DNA of 64,000 nt from Streptomyces sp. NBC_01335 (GCF_035953295.1 NZ_CP108370.1:7053001-7117000), one strand, 5' to 3'. Positions 50,640 to 60,045 are shown, counted from the stretch's first letter. Notes: generated by a model not told the origin, from the letters alone. A program made the numbers and translations.

Positions 50640-53600
50640 ATGACCGAGAAGCGCCCCCTCGTCCTGGCCTGCACCCTGCTCGACAGCCTCGACCCGCTTC
50701 CGTACCCCGCCCGCATGCGGGAACTCGCGCACCGCGCCCGGAAGTTGGCCGACGCCGGTGTGCTGCGTCCGGTGCTGGAGGAGCTGGAGGACGGCGAACC
50801 GTACGAACGCGGCGTGGCCGTTCTCGCGGCGGCGGCCGGCGGCGACCGGGAGTGGGTGGCCCGGCACATCGCCGACGAGGACCCGTTCGTCCGCGGCCAG
50901 GCGCTGCGGGTGGCGGACGGGCTCGGCGTGCCCGACTCCGTGTTCGAGGAGGCCATGGCCGACGCGTCGGCCGCCGTACGGCTCCGGCTGATCCGGGCGG
51001 TCGTCGCTAGCCGACGCACGGCCCTCGCCGACCGGCTGATCGTCTCACTGCGCCGCACCTGGGGCGATGCCGAGGCGGCCCGGATGCTGCCCGGCTGCTC
51101 CCCGGGGACCGTGGCCGCGCTGCTGCCCGAACTCTTCCACGCCGCCGCCTGCTGGTCCTCGCTCGGGCGCCGCCACCCCGGTGCCTACCTCGACCAGGCG
51201 GCCCGCGAACTCGCCGCGCTGCCGGAGGACCGGCGCGACCTCCGCTGGTGGTCGTCCGGGTGCGCGCTGGGCGTCGCGACGGCGGCCGACCGGCTGCCGC
51301 ACCGCGTCCTCGACCTGCTGGAGGCCTACCCGCCCGCCCAGCTCCCCTTCGTCCTCCGCCGCCACCTGGGTGCGCTCGTCGACGCCGACCCGGGACGCTT
51401 CGTACGCCTGTTCCTCGGCCCCGGCCGGACGGAGTTCCCGCGGCGGCACGGCGTCCTCAGCGGCGTCCTGCTGCGGCGCATGGCCCGGTCCGCGCCCGAA
51501 GAGGCGCTGGTCGCACTCGGCACGACGTTGCGTGACGACTCCGCCGCCCTCGCCCGGCTGATGCGCGCCCTGCCGCCCGGCCGCCGGGCCGCGTTCCACG
51601 CGTCCGTCACCGGCCGGGACGACACCGGGACCACCGGAACACCCGTCGACGCCGCCGTGCTCGGCGCCCTGCCGCGCAACCGGGTCGCCGCGACCGCCCG
51701 GCGCATGGCCGCCCGCGCCCGCGACCACGGCGAACCCTGGGACACCGTCCTGCTCGCCGAGTCGTACCTGCCGCCGCAGGAGGTTCGCGAACGCCTGCTC
51801 ACCGCCACCCGGCGGCCGGCCGCCGAGGACCGCGCGACGGCCTGGGGCCTGCTGATCAGCAACGCGGGACGCTCCGGTGAACCCGCCACCGTCCACGCCG
51901 TACTCGACGACATGGGGCGGCTGCGCAACGAACAGGAACCCGTGCGCACTGCCGCGCTGGGCGCCCTCCTCGACACCCCGCCCGTCCTCTTCACGGCCGC
52001 CTCGGAGCCCCTGCTCGACCGGATCGCCACCGACGCCGTCGAGGCCCGGGACTCCTCCGCCGCCACCCGCTCCTTCCTCTCCTCCCTCGCGGTGGCCGTC
52101 CTGCGCGAGCACGCCGTCACCGGCCGCCGCGCCCTCGTCAGCTGGTCCCTGCGCACCCTGGTCCGGCTCTCCGGCACCACCGGCGCCGCCGACCTGGGAC
52201 GGCTCGACCGCACCCTGCGCGGGGGCCAGGAACACCTGGTGTTCGAAGCGCTGCGTCCCTGGCTGGAGGCGGGGGCCGACAAGTCCGACTACGCGCTGGT
52301 GCTGGCACTCGCCCAGGCCGTCGGCCGCCGGGCCGAGGGCATGGACGAACTCCAGGAGCTGCTCCGCCAGGCCGTCCGCTACGGGAACACCGCCACCGCC
52401 CGCGAGGCGATCCCGCTGTGGCTGCGACCGGTACGGCAGCGCGACGCGCGCGTCGCGCAGGTCATGGAACGGGATCCCTCCGCCGTCGTCCTCCCCGTCG
52501 TCCGGCGGATCGTCACCGCCCGCCGCACCGACCTGCTGGACCGGGTGCTCGGCGCGCCGGTGCCGCCCGGCAGGTTCGCCACGCGCGAGGCCGACCGTAC
52601 GCTGCCGGTCCACCGCGAGGCCGTCTGCTGGGTGCCCCGGCAGCAGAAGGCCGCCCTGCGCGGACTGGAGAAGGCGGCGGGTGACGAGAAGCTGCCGCTG
52701 TGGACCCGGGCGGGGGCCGTCGCCCAGCTGGCGGCGGTACCCGGAGCCGGCGCCGGAGCCCTGCGGAAGTGGGCCGGATCCCCGGACGTCCTGCTGGCCG
52801 AGACCGCGCTCGCCGCCCTCGGCCGTACCGACCGCCCCGCCGAGGCGCTCGACGGCCTGCTCGACCACGTCGGCGGGGACCGGGCGCGCGTCGCCGTCTT
52901 CGCCGCGAGCCGGGCCTCGCGCCACGTCCGCCCCTCGCGCCTCGCCGGGGACCTTGCCGCCCGGACCGCGCCCGGCACCGGCAAGGTCACCAGCCGCAAG
53001 GAGATGGTGCGGCTCGCCGCCGTCCGGCTGCCGCTGGAACGCGCGGCCGAGGTGGTCGCGGGCGCCTACGGCGAGCCCGGACAGCACCCCGACGTACGGG
53101 CCGCGTGCGTCGCCGTCGCCCACACGTTGCTCGGCAGCGAACGGATCTGGGAGATGCTGGCCGACGCGGCCCGGAGCGACACTCCGGTTGTGCGGGGGGC
53201 CGTGCTGCGTACCCTCCCGCACCAACTGCCGGAGCGGCACCGCGCCCGGTTCGCCCGGCTGGTCCAGGAGGTGAGCACCACCCGGGACCCCGAACTGGCC
53301 GCCGTCGCCCACCGGGCGCTGGCCCACTGGCTGCCCTGGGCCCACGGCGCGAGCGAGGTGCTGCTCGCCGCCGTCACCGACCTCGACCGCCGGGGTGGCT
53401 GGACCGGCGCGGCGGACGCGCTCGTCGACGGGGCCTCGGCCACCCCGGAGGGGGCCGACGCCCTGAACCGGACGCTCACCCTGCTGGCCACCGACGACAC
53501 CGCGGACGACGCGGGCGCCGACCGCGACCGGCCGGGCCGCCAGCGCCTCGTCCACCTGGTGCGGGCGCTGTCCGGCGGGCACACGAGCCCGACCAGGACG

Positions 53601-54044
53601 AAGCGCGCCGTGCTCGTCGGCGCGGCGGACCGCCTCGCGGCCCACCGGGACACCGTGCCGCAGGCCGCCGCCCTCCTGGTCGGGGCCGTCGACCCGTACG
53701 CCACCGACGCCGACACCCTGCACACCGACCTCGTCCGGCTCGCCGCTCTGCACGAGGGCCGGCCCGCGCTGGCCGCCAGGACCGCCCGCACCCTCCTCGG
53801 CCACCTCGTCGCGGCGCGGCGGCACGGGGGCACGGACCCCGACGTCCTCCTGACGGTGGCGGGCCGGCTCACCGCGACCGGCGGCGACCCCGCGCAGGGG
53901 CTGCTCGCCGTCGCGCTCACGGTGGCCGGCGGCCGGAGCACGGAGTGGACCGCGCCCTGGCGCACCCAGCTGCGGATGCTGCGCCAGCACCCGGCGGCGG
54001 ACGTCCGGGACGCCGCGTACGAGGAGTGGACCGCGCCGGAGTGA
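50640..54044 (+). CDS. Large HEAT-like repeat protein
   Basis: 1134 residues from the ATG at 50640. No named family recognised. The whole chain is a series of ~30-40-residue helical units rich in Leu, Ala, Arg and Val (ADEDPFVRGQALRVADGLGV, DASAAVRLRLIRAVVASRRT, KSDYALVLALAQAVGRRAEG, GSPDVLLAETALAALGRTDR), the look of an alpha-solenoid scaffold. It has no signal peptide, no membrane helix and no catalytic motif. Such proteins usually bind other proteins. It stands alone, divergent from the ABC operon and convergent with the desaturase gene (65-base gap), so context gives no function. Third-position GC bias is strong over the entire length, supporting one real gene. Confidence 0.8.
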   Translation: MTEKRPLVLACTLLDSLDPLPYPARMRELAHRARKLADAGVLRPVLEELEDGEPYERGVAVLAAAAGGDREWVARHIADEDPFVRGQALRVADGLGVPDSVFEEAMADASAAVRLRLIRAVVASRRTALADRLIVSLRRTWGDAEAARMLPGCSPGTVAALLPELFHAAACWSSLGRRHPGAYLDQAARELAALPEDRRDLRWWSSGCALGVATAADRLPHRVLDLLEAYPPAQLPFVLRRHLGALVDADPGRFVRLFLGPGRTEFPRRHGVLSGVLLRRMARSAPEEALVALGTTLRDDSAALARLMRALPPGRRAAFHASVTGRDDTGTTGTPVDAAVLGALPRNRVAATARRMAARARDHGEPWDTVLLAESYLPPQEVRERLLTATRRPAAEDRATAWGLLISNAGRSGEPATVHAVLDDMGRLRNEQEPVRTAALGALLDTPPVLFTAASEPLLDRIATDAVEARDSSAATRSFLSSLAVAVLREHAVTGRRALVSWSLRTLVRLSGTTGAADLGRLDRTLRGGQEHLVFEALRPWLEAGADKSDYALVLALAQAVGRRAEGMDELQELLRQAVRYGNTATAREAIPLWLRPVRQRDARVAQVMERDPSAVVLPVVRRIVTARRTDLLDRVLGAPVPPGRFATREADRTLPVHREAVCWVPRQQKAALRGLEKAAGDEKLPLWTRAGAVAQLAAVPGAGAGALRKWAGSPDVLLAETALAALGRTDRPAEALDGLLDHVGGDRARVAVFAASRASRHVRPSRLAGDLAARTAPGTGKVTSRKEMVRLAAVRLPLERAAEVVAGAYGEPGQHPDVRAACVAVAHTLLGSERIWEMLADAARSDTPVVRGAVLRTLPHQLPERHRARFARLVQEVSTTRDPELAAVAHRALAHWLPWAHGASEVLLAAVTDLDRRGGWTGAADALVDGASATPEGADALNRTLTLLATDDTADDAGADRDRPGRQRLVHLVRALSGGHTSPTRTKRAVLVGAADRLAAHRDTVPQAAALLVGAVDPYATDADTLHTDLVRLAALHEGRPALAARTARTLLGHLVAARRHGGTDPDVLLTVAGRLTATGGDPAQGLLAVALTVAGGRSTEWTAPWRTQLRMLRQHPAADVRDAAYEEWTAPE

Positions 54045-54109
54045 ACCAGGCACGTGCGTACGGCGGCGGGCCCTGGGGTGGTGGGCCGGGGGCGGCCGGC
54101 GCGGGGGCC

Positions 54110-55081
54110 TCAGCGCTCGCGCGCCGCCATGCGGGCCTTGCGCGCCGCGAGCTTCTCGTCGAACTTCGACGCCTCGCTGTCCAGGCCGCCCATGTACAGG
54201 CCGAGCTCCTCCTGCGCCTGGAGCCCCTCCGGGCCGAGCCCGTCGATGTCCATGACCTTCAGATAGCGCAGCACGGGCTGGATCACGTCGTCGTGGTGGA
54301 TGCGCATGTTGTAGATCTCGCCGATCGCCATCTGCGCGGCGGCCCGTTCGAACCCGGGCATGCCGTGTCCCGGCATCCGGAAGTTGACGACCACGTCCCG
54401 CACGGCCTGCATGGTGAGGTCCGGGGCCAGCTCGAAGGCGGCGCCCAGGAGGTTCCGGTAGAACACCATGTGCAGGTTCTCGTCGGTGGCGATGCGCGCG
54501 AGCATCCGGTCGCAGACCGGGTCGCCCGACTGGTGGCCCGTGTTGCGGTGCGAGACGCGGGTGGCCAGCTCCTGGAAGGCGACGTACGCGACGGAGTGCA
54601 GCATCGAGTGCCGGTTGTCGGACTCGAACCCCTCCGCCATGTGCGCCATGCGGAACTGCTCCAGCTTGTCCGGGTCGACCGCGCGCGAGGTCAGGAGGTA
54701 GTCGCGCATCACGATGCCGTGGCGGCCCTCCTCGGCCGTCCAGCGGTGCACCCAGGTGCCCCAGGCGCCGTCGCGGCCGAAGAGCGAGGCGATCTCGTGG
54801 TGGTAGCTGGGGAGGTTGTCCTCGGTCAGCAGGTTCACCACGAGAGCGATCTTGCCGATGTCCGTGACCTTGGACTGGTCGGGGGCCCACGCCTCGCCGT
54901 CGTCGAAGACGCCCGGGAAGTTCCGGCCGTCGGAGAACGGGACGTACTCGTGGGGCATCCAGTCCTTGGCGACCTTGAGATGCCGGTTGAGTTCCTTCTC
55001 CACCACCTCTTCCAGCGCGTACAGCAGCTGGGCGTCGGTCCACGCCTTCGAACTGCCGAGGTGGGGAGAGGTGATCGTCAC
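54110..55081 (-). CDS. Acyl-ACP desaturase
   Basis: 323 residues, GTG start with AGGAG five bases before it. A soluble di-iron fatty acid desaturase of the stearoyl-ACP type: ligands in LLTEDNLPSYHHE, TAEEGRHGIV and ATDENLHMVF, the two E/D-x2-H clusters expected of the family. It introduces a double bond into ACP-bound saturated acyl chains using oxygen and ferredoxin, adjusting membrane fluidity or supplying unsaturated acids. It matches mycobacterial DesA-like proteins in length. The promoter region carries an inverted repeat and direct CGTAGGT copies, so it is probably regulated by lipid status. Confidence 0.93.
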   Translation of the reverse strand: MTITSPHLGSSKAWTDAQLLYALEEVVEKELNRHLKVAKDWMPHEYVPFSDGRNFPGVFDDGEAWAPDQSKVTDIGKIALVVNLLTEDNLPSYHHEIASLFGRDGAWGTWVHRWTAEEGRHGIVMRDYLLTSRAVDPDKLEQFRMAHMAEGFESDNRHSMLHSVAYVAFQELATRVSHRNTGHQSGDPVCDRMLARIATDENLHMVFYRNLLGAAFELAPDLTMQAVRDVVVNFRMPGHGMPGFERAAAQMAIGEIYNMRIHHDDVIQPVLRYLKVMDIDGLGPEGLQAQEELGLYMGGLDSEASKFDEKLAARKARMAARER

Positions 55082-55106
55082 GGGTGCTCCTGGGGACGGG
55101 AGATTT

Positions 55107-55151
55107 ACCTACGACCTCGTAGGTTACGTGTCCGTAGGTTAAGCGTAGGTA
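55107..55151. promoter_or_regulatory. Operator-like repeats before the desaturase gene
   Basis: ACCTACGA-CC-TCGTAGGT (55107-55124) is a perfect 8-2-8 inverted repeat 26 bases upstream of the GTG. CGTAGGT recurs at 55133-55139 and 55144-55150, giving three direct copies and one inverted. The layout suits a TetR-type repressor of fatty acid desaturation; no such gene is adjacent. Confidence 0.65.
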
Positions 55152-55272
55152 AGCCCTCCGCCAAGCCTGACCGGTGCCGGAACCGTTCTCCGAGGCGTCC
55201 CGGACGGGCTCAGCAGACGGCCGATCGGGGTGGTACGCCGCTGCGACGGGACAACCCGGCCCGCATTCCCGC

Positions 55273-55689
55273 TCAGTGATTGTCGCCCAGGAACTCCGCC
55301 AGCTCGCGGTCGAGGTCCAGGAATCGGTGCTCGTCGCCTGCAGGCACCAACTCCTGTACACGCCTGAGGAATCGGCGCAGTTCCGAGGTGCGGACGTGCA
55401 CCATCGCGATGCCCTCCGCGGCGTGGAACTCGAGCGCGGTCCGCTCCCGGCCGAAAGGCCGCACCCGTACGTCCCCGAGGCCGGCGGGCGCGTCCACACC
55501 CCGGGCCAGCAGCTCCCGGGAGAACTCCCACGAGACGTCCGAGCCCTCCAGCGTGGCCCTGGCCGGGAACGCGATCCGGACCGCGAACGGATGGGCGCGG
55601 TCGTACCGCAAGGTGGCGGCCAGCGTCGCCGTCCGCGGAACGGACGCGACCATGCGGGCCTGTACGGGCTGCTCGATAAGGCTGGACAA
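55273..55689 (-). CDS. SsgA-like sporulation/cell-division protein
   Basis: 138 residues if started at TTG 55689, with GGGAG close upstream; this gives MSSLIEQPVQARMVASVP, the typical N-terminus of SsgA-like proteins. The open frame to 55764 adds an Arg/Ser-rich stretch unlike the family. Conserved pieces: RYDRAHPFAVRIAFPARATL, DVSWEFSRELLARGV, GLGDVRVRPFGRERTALEFH, LRRFLRRVQELVPAGDEHRF, LDLDRELAEFL. SsgA-like proteins occur only in morphologically complex actinobacteria and help position septa, localise FtsZ or control spore wall synthesis. Which paralogue this is cannot be stated without alignment. It sits alone between the desaturase and RecQ genes. Confidence 0.88.
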   Translation of the reverse strand: MSSLIEQPVQARMVASVPRTATLAATLRYDRAHPFAVRIAFPARATLEGSDVSWEFSRELLARGVDAPAGLGDVRVRPFGRERTALEFHAAEGIAMVHVRTSELRRFLRRVQELVPAGDEHRFLDLDRELAEFLGDNH

Positions 55690-56016
55690 GACCTGCTCCC
55701 TCGCACGGCTGGACGAACGGACTCCGGCACTGGAGTAGACGACGGAACGCCGCGATCCGTGCACCGACCCGGGGCGTGAGCTCTGTCACCGCCGAAACCC
55801 CCGGGACTGATCATCTGCCCGGGAAGCGCCCGTCCATCCCGTCCGTCCCGTGGGCCGGCCCTTACGCGGAGGGGCCGGCCCCACGGCCACCGGTCGCACG
55901 GCCCGGCCGCCAACCGGACAGGTCCCGTGAACGCCCCATCGACGGAGAGTCGGGACATCGCGGTACGCACCGGACGGAACGCCCCGCCGGGCCGCGACTG
56001 ACACGCAGCCCCGGGA

Positions 56017-57720
56017 TCAGCACACGTCGAGCAACCCGTGCTCCCGCACGACCTCCAGCGACAGGGTGCGGTAGCCGACCGTCTGGAAGAGCACGGTCAG
56101 GCTCCGGTCCTCCTCGCTCATCACCGAACCCTCTCCCCAGTGCTGGTGCCGGACCCGGGTGCCGGGGCGGTAGGGGTGGCCGCCTGCGGCCGTCTCCTCG
56201 CCGGCCCGGGCGGGTATCTGCCCGCCCGTACCGGCCAGGATCGCCGGACCGGGTGCCACGCCCTCCCGGGACAGCTCGGCCGCTTCGCACACGTCGCAGG
56301 AGCCGCACCCCTCGGACTCGTCCCGGACCTGTCCGAAGTAGCCGAGGAGGAAGCGGCGCCGGCAGCCGGTGGACTCCGCGTAGCCACGCATCATGTCCAC
56401 CCGGGAGCGTTCCAGCTGCTGGTGGGCGTCGCCCAGTTCGACCGCCTGCTGCGCGGCGTCGGCAGGGTCGATGCCCGGCACCGGTTCCACGTCGCCCCGC
56501 ACGGTGGTGTGCACCGCGTCGACCTGCTCCAGGAGGTTGACGACCGCCGTCAGCCGGCTCGCCGTCAGGTGCGTTTCGGCCCGCAGGTCGCCGGGGTGCA
56601 CGGGGCCGTCGTGCTCCGCCAGCGTGCGCGCCACCTGGGTGACGGTGTCCGGATCGGGGCGGCCCGCCGAGAAGAAGCGCTGCAGGCCGAGGTCCTGCGG
56701 CCGGTACGCGAGGATCGCCCGGGACTGCTCGCCGTCCCGTCCGGCCCTGCCTATCTCCTGGTAGTAGGCGTCCAGGGACCCGGGCACGGACGCGTGGAGC
56801 ACGAAGCGCACGTCCGGCTTGTCGATACCCATCCCGAACGCGGACGTCGCCACCACCACGTCCAGCGAACCCGCCAGGAAGCGGTCGTGCACGTCACCGC
56901 GCTCCTGTGCGGGAAGTCCCGCGTGGTACGCCGCCACGTCCAGCCCCAGCAGGCTCAGTTCGCTCGCGTACTCCTCGGCCTCGCGCCGCGTCGCCGCGTA
57001 CACCAGCCCCGGCTTGGGCTCCGCCGCGGCCCGCTCGACCACGGCCCGCGCCTTGACCGCCGCGTCCCGGAACGGGATCACCTCCAGATGGATGTTCGGG
57101 CGGTCGAAGCCGGTGACGACCTCCCGCACGTCCCGCATCCCCAGATGCGCGACGATGTCGCCCCGCACGGGGGCGGCGGCGCTCGCCGTGAGGGCGAGCA
57201 CCGGAGGACGCCCGATCCGCTGGATCACCTGGCCGAGCCTCAGGTACTCGGGCCGGAAGTCGTGGCCCCAGGAGGACACGCACTGCGCCTCGTCCACGAC
57301 GAACAGCGCCGGCTCCGCGGCCGCGAGCTGCTCGACCACCTCGTCCTTGGCCAGCTGCTCCGGGGCGAGGAAGAGGAAGTCGACGTCCCCCGCGCTGATC
57401 CTGTCCCAGACCGCGGCGTTCTCGTCCCCGGTCTGCGTCGAGTTCACCGCGGCCGCGTCCGTCCCCGCGCGGCGCAGCAGCCCCTGGACCTGGTCGCGCT
57501 GGAGCGCGATCAGCGGCGACACCACGACGGTCGGACCCGGAAGCAGCACCCCCGGAACCTGGTAGACGGCCGACTTCCCGGCACCCGTGGGCATCACCAC
57601 CAGGGTGTCGCGCCGCTCCATCACCGCTTCCATCGCCCTCGTCTGCTCCGGCCGCAGCCGCTCCCAGCCGAACACGTCCCGCGCGACGTCCTGAAGACGT
57701 CGCGAAGAAGCAGTCACCAT
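56017..57720 (-). CDS. recQ: RecQ-family ATP-dependent DNA helicase
   Basis: 567 residues. 3'-5' superfamily 2 helicase: RecQ motif 0 WERLRPEQTRAM, Walker A MPTGAGKS (43-50), motif II VVDEAQCVSSWGHDFRPEY at 143-146, motif V ATSAFGMGIDKPDVRFVLH, motif VI YYQEIGRAGRDGE. A zinc region with CRRRFLLGYFGQ and CGSCDVC follows, then a C-terminal ~70-residue segment (GTRVRHQHWGEGSVMSEEDR) instead of an HRDC domain. Motif II has DEAQ where E. coli RecQ has DEAH. It probably unwinds recombination and replication intermediates. The gene is monocistronic and divergent from the endonuclease V gene. Confidence 0.93.
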   Translation of the reverse strand: MVTASSRRLQDVARDVFGWERLRPEQTRAMEAVMERRDTLVVMPTGAGKSAVYQVPGVLLPGPTVVVSPLIALQRDQVQGLLRRAGTDAAAVNSTQTGDENAAVWDRISAGDVDFLFLAPEQLAKDEVVEQLAAAEPALFVVDEAQCVSSWGHDFRPEYLRLGQVIQRIGRPPVLALTASAAAPVRGDIVAHLGMRDVREVVTGFDRPNIHLEVIPFRDAAVKARAVVERAAAEPKPGLVYAATRREAEEYASELSLLGLDVAAYHAGLPAQERGDVHDRFLAGSLDVVVATSAFGMGIDKPDVRFVLHASVPGSLDAYYQEIGRAGRDGEQSRAILAYRPQDLGLQRFFSAGRPDPDTVTQVARTLAEHDGPVHPGDLRAETHLTASRLTAVVNLLEQVDAVHTTVRGDVEPVPGIDPADAAQQAVELGDAHQQLERSRVDMMRGYAESTGCRRRFLLGYFGQVRDESEGCGSCDVCEAAELSREGVAPGPAILAGTGGQIPARAGEETAAGGHPYRPGTRVRHQHWGEGSVMSEEDRSLTVLFQTVGYRTLSLEVVREHGLLDVC

Positions 57721-57925
57721 GACACTCCTCGACAGCGAGCCGGGGCAAAACCCGCGAACCGGGTGCCCTCGTGGCGCTCCTCGTACCCCCGTTGACGCGC
57801 GGTAGTGCTCGCGGAGGCGGCACGCCCTTCGTCCCGGACCGCCGTCGTCCGGACCGGCCGCTCACCCCTGGCGCGAAGCCCCCGGCCGACCCTGATCCGC
57901 CGGACACCACCTAAGCTCGGCCGTC

Positions 57926-58603
57926 ATGACGATGTTCGCCGTGCCCGCCGACGCCGCCGAGGCGCGCGCCGTCCAGGACAGCCTGCGCGACCGGGTGGTG
58001 GCCGAGGACTTTGGACCGGCCCCCGGATCGGGCCACGTCACCGGCGTGGACGTCGCCTACGACGACGAGCGGGACCTCGTCGTCGCGGCGGCCGTGGTGC
58101 TGGACGCCGCCACCCTCGACGTGGTCGCCGAGACCACCGCCGTGGGCCGGGTCACCTTCCCGTACGTCCCCGGGCTGCTGGCCTTCCGGGAGATACCCAC
58201 GGTGCTCGCCGCGCTGGAGTCGCTCACGGCCGACCCGGGCCTCGTCGTCTGCGACGGATACGGTCTGGCCCACCCCCGGCGCTTCGGACTCGCCAGCCAT
58301 CTCGGGGTGCTGACCGGACTCCCCGTCATCGGCGTCGCCAAGAACCCCTTCACCTTCGCGTACGAACCGCCCGGCCCGAAGCGCGGTGACTCCTCCCCGC
58401 TGCTGGACGGTACGGAGGAGGTCGGCCGGGCCCTGCGCACCCGGGACGAGACCAAGCCGGTCTTCGTCTCCGTCGGCCACCGGACCACGCTGGACACCGC
58501 CTGCGCCCACACCCTGGCGCTGACCCGGGGGTTCCGCCAGCCCGAGACCACCCGCCGGGCCGACGCGCTCTGCCGGCGCGCACTGCGGGAAGCGGCGGGC
58601 TGA
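57926..58603 (+). CDS. nfi: Endonuclease V (deoxyinosine 3' endonuclease)
   Basis: 225 residues. Metal-binding Asp at 42 in TGVDVAYD, then FPYVPGLLAFREIPTVLAAL, VVCDGYGLAHPRRFGLASHL, PVIGVAKNPF and FVSVGHRTTLDTA, all in family order. It cuts DNA near deoxyinosine, starting repair of deaminated adenine. The length is normal. It is divergent from recQ with 205 bases between, so two repair genes may share control. The ATG at 57926 has no strong ribosome site. Confidence 0.93.
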   Translation: MTMFAVPADAAEARAVQDSLRDRVVAEDFGPAPGSGHVTGVDVAYDDERDLVVAAAVVLDAATLDVVAETTAVGRVTFPYVPGLLAFREIPTVLAALESLTADPGLVVCDGYGLAHPRRFGLASHLGVLTGLPVIGVAKNPFTFAYEPPGPKRGDSSPLLDGTEEVGRALRTRDETKPVFVSVGHRTTLDTACAHTLALTRGFRQPETTRRADALCRRALREAAG

Positions 58604-58625
58604 GCGAGAGCCCCCGGGCCCGTCC

Positions 58626-59807
58626 TCAGAGGCGGGCCGCCACCCGGAAGCCCAGCCCCGAGGCCCGCAGCCGTTCCAGCAGGGCATCGCCCATGGCCAC
58701 CGCCGTCGTCACCTGGCCCGAGGTCTCCGGCAGATCGTCCAGGGCGAGGCAGAGAGCGGCCTCGCCCAGCATCCGCGCCGTCTCGTCGTACCCCGGGTCG
58801 CCGCCCGAGACCTCGGTGAAGACCCGCCGGCCCCCGCCCTCCCCGACGAACCGGACGGTGAACCTGCTCCGCCCGCGGCGCTCCTCGTCGGGCCCCTCGC
58901 CCGACTGGTAACGATTCGTCATCCAATCGCGTACAAAGGGAAGTTGAGCTGCCGCGACCAGGGTCATCAGCCCCGCCGTGCCCCCCAGCGCGACCGGCAG
59001 GTGCTTCACCGAGGCGAAGTGGCGGTAGCGGAAGTCGGGGCCGTAGCGCTCCAGCGCACGCGCCGAACGGCCCACGATCTGCGGGTCCACGGTCGGCAGC
59101 GGCAGGGCCCAGGTCCCGGTCTCCCCGCTGAAGTGCGGGGTCCCCAGCGGGGTCCGGACACGACGGCCGGTGAGCCGGGGCTCGCGCTCCCGGCGTTCCC
59201 GGGCGGCGGCCAGCATCTGCGGACCCCGGCCCACCGCGTTCACCGCCGAGGCGAACGTACCGCCGGAGAACACCGCGTGGGCGCGGACGAAGGCGTCGAC
59301 CGTCAGCGGCACGCCCTTGGGCAGCTGCCGGACGGTGAAGTACGCGCCGAGGTCGTGGGGCACCGAGTCGAAGCCGCAGGCGTGCACCAGGCGCGCCCCG
59401 GTCTCCCGGGCGGGCCCGTCGTGGTCGAGCCAGGTCCGGTCGATGAACTCGGCCTCGCCGGTGAGGTCCAGGTAGTCCGTTCCGGCCCGGGCGCAGGCCG
59501 CGACGAGCGCGTTCCCGTGACGGAGGAAGGGCCCGACCGTGGTGGCCACCACCCGTGTGGACAGGGCGAGTTCGCGCAGCGCCGCGGGGTCGTCGGCGTC
59601 CGCGACGAGCAGTGCGGGCTCCGGGCCCTTCACGGCGAGTCCGCCGCGCAGCCGCTCCAGCTTCTCGCGACTGCGCCCGGCCAGCGCCCAGCGCAGCCCC
59701 TCGGGAGCGTGCGCCGCGAGATACGCGGCGGTCAGCGTGCCGACGAAGCCGGTGGCGCCGTACAGGACGACGTCGTAGGGGCGTTCGGATCCGTGGTGCC
59801 TCTTCAT
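58626..59807 (-). CDS. Saccharopine dehydrogenase-like oxidoreductase (trans-acting enoyl reductase type)
   Basis: 393 residues from the ATG at 59807 with GGAGG six bases upstream. Rossmann NAD(P) fold at the N-terminus (YDVVLYGATGFVGTLTAAYL), then ALAGRSREKLERLRG, ARAGTDYLDLTGEAEFID and LVHACGFDSVPHDLGAYFTV, the pattern of the family that includes the mycobacterial trans-acting enoyl reductase Rv2953. In mycobacteria that protein reduces polyketide-lipid intermediates; most Streptomyces homologues are uncharacterised. A hydrophobic stretch near 300 (GGTAGLMTLVAAAQLPFV) may touch membrane. It converges on nfi (22-base gap). Confidence 0.85.
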   Translation of the reverse strand: MKRHHGSERPYDVVLYGATGFVGTLTAAYLAAHAPEGLRWALAGRSREKLERLRGGLAVKGPEPALLVADADDPAALRELALSTRVVATTVGPFLRHGNALVAACARAGTDYLDLTGEAEFIDRTWLDHDGPARETGARLVHACGFDSVPHDLGAYFTVRQLPKGVPLTVDAFVRAHAVFSGGTFASAVNAVGRGPQMLAAARERREREPRLTGRRVRTPLGTPHFSGETGTWALPLPTVDPQIVGRSARALERYGPDFRYRHFASVKHLPVALGGTAGLMTLVAAAQLPFVRDWMTNRYQSGEGPDEERRGRSRFTVRFVGEGGGRRVFTEVSGGDPGYDETARMLGEAALCLALDDLPETSGQVTTAVAMGDALLERLRASGLGFRVAARL

Positions 59808-59981
59808 GTGTGCCTCCGCTGGGGCCGGCTGCGGGTGGGTGGCCGAGGGTAGACCCGTGGCCGGGGGGAGGTGAACCACTCCGGTCGCGGGTCACGGCTC
59901 GCCGACCGCGGGTCGGCGGGTGACGCGTGGCACTCGGGGCGGAACGGCGTGTGACGGTGCACCATGGAAGGTGAGGAAACC

Positions 59982-60045
59982 AGGGCGTGTGTCGAAAGTG
60001 GCGCCGTCCGCCCGCCGGACAGGCGGAACTTTCGACACACGCCCT
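59982..60045. repeat. Long palindrome, 18-base arms AGGGCGTGTGTCGAAAGT
   Basis: Perfect 18-base arms (59982-59999 and 60028-60045). Inside them TCCGCC and GGCGGA extend the stem across a seven-base one-sided bulge. No gene ends next to it: the left gene starts at 59807 reading away and the right one at 60139. It therefore looks more like a mobile or REP-like intergenic palindrome than a terminator. Confidence 0.7.

Noticed and set aside
51045..55970. 1641-residue open frame on the - strand
   Set aside because: It runs opposite the 50640-54044 gene and through the desaturase and SsgA-like genes in a wrong frame; low-complexity Gly/Arg/Val composition typical of GC-bias shadows.
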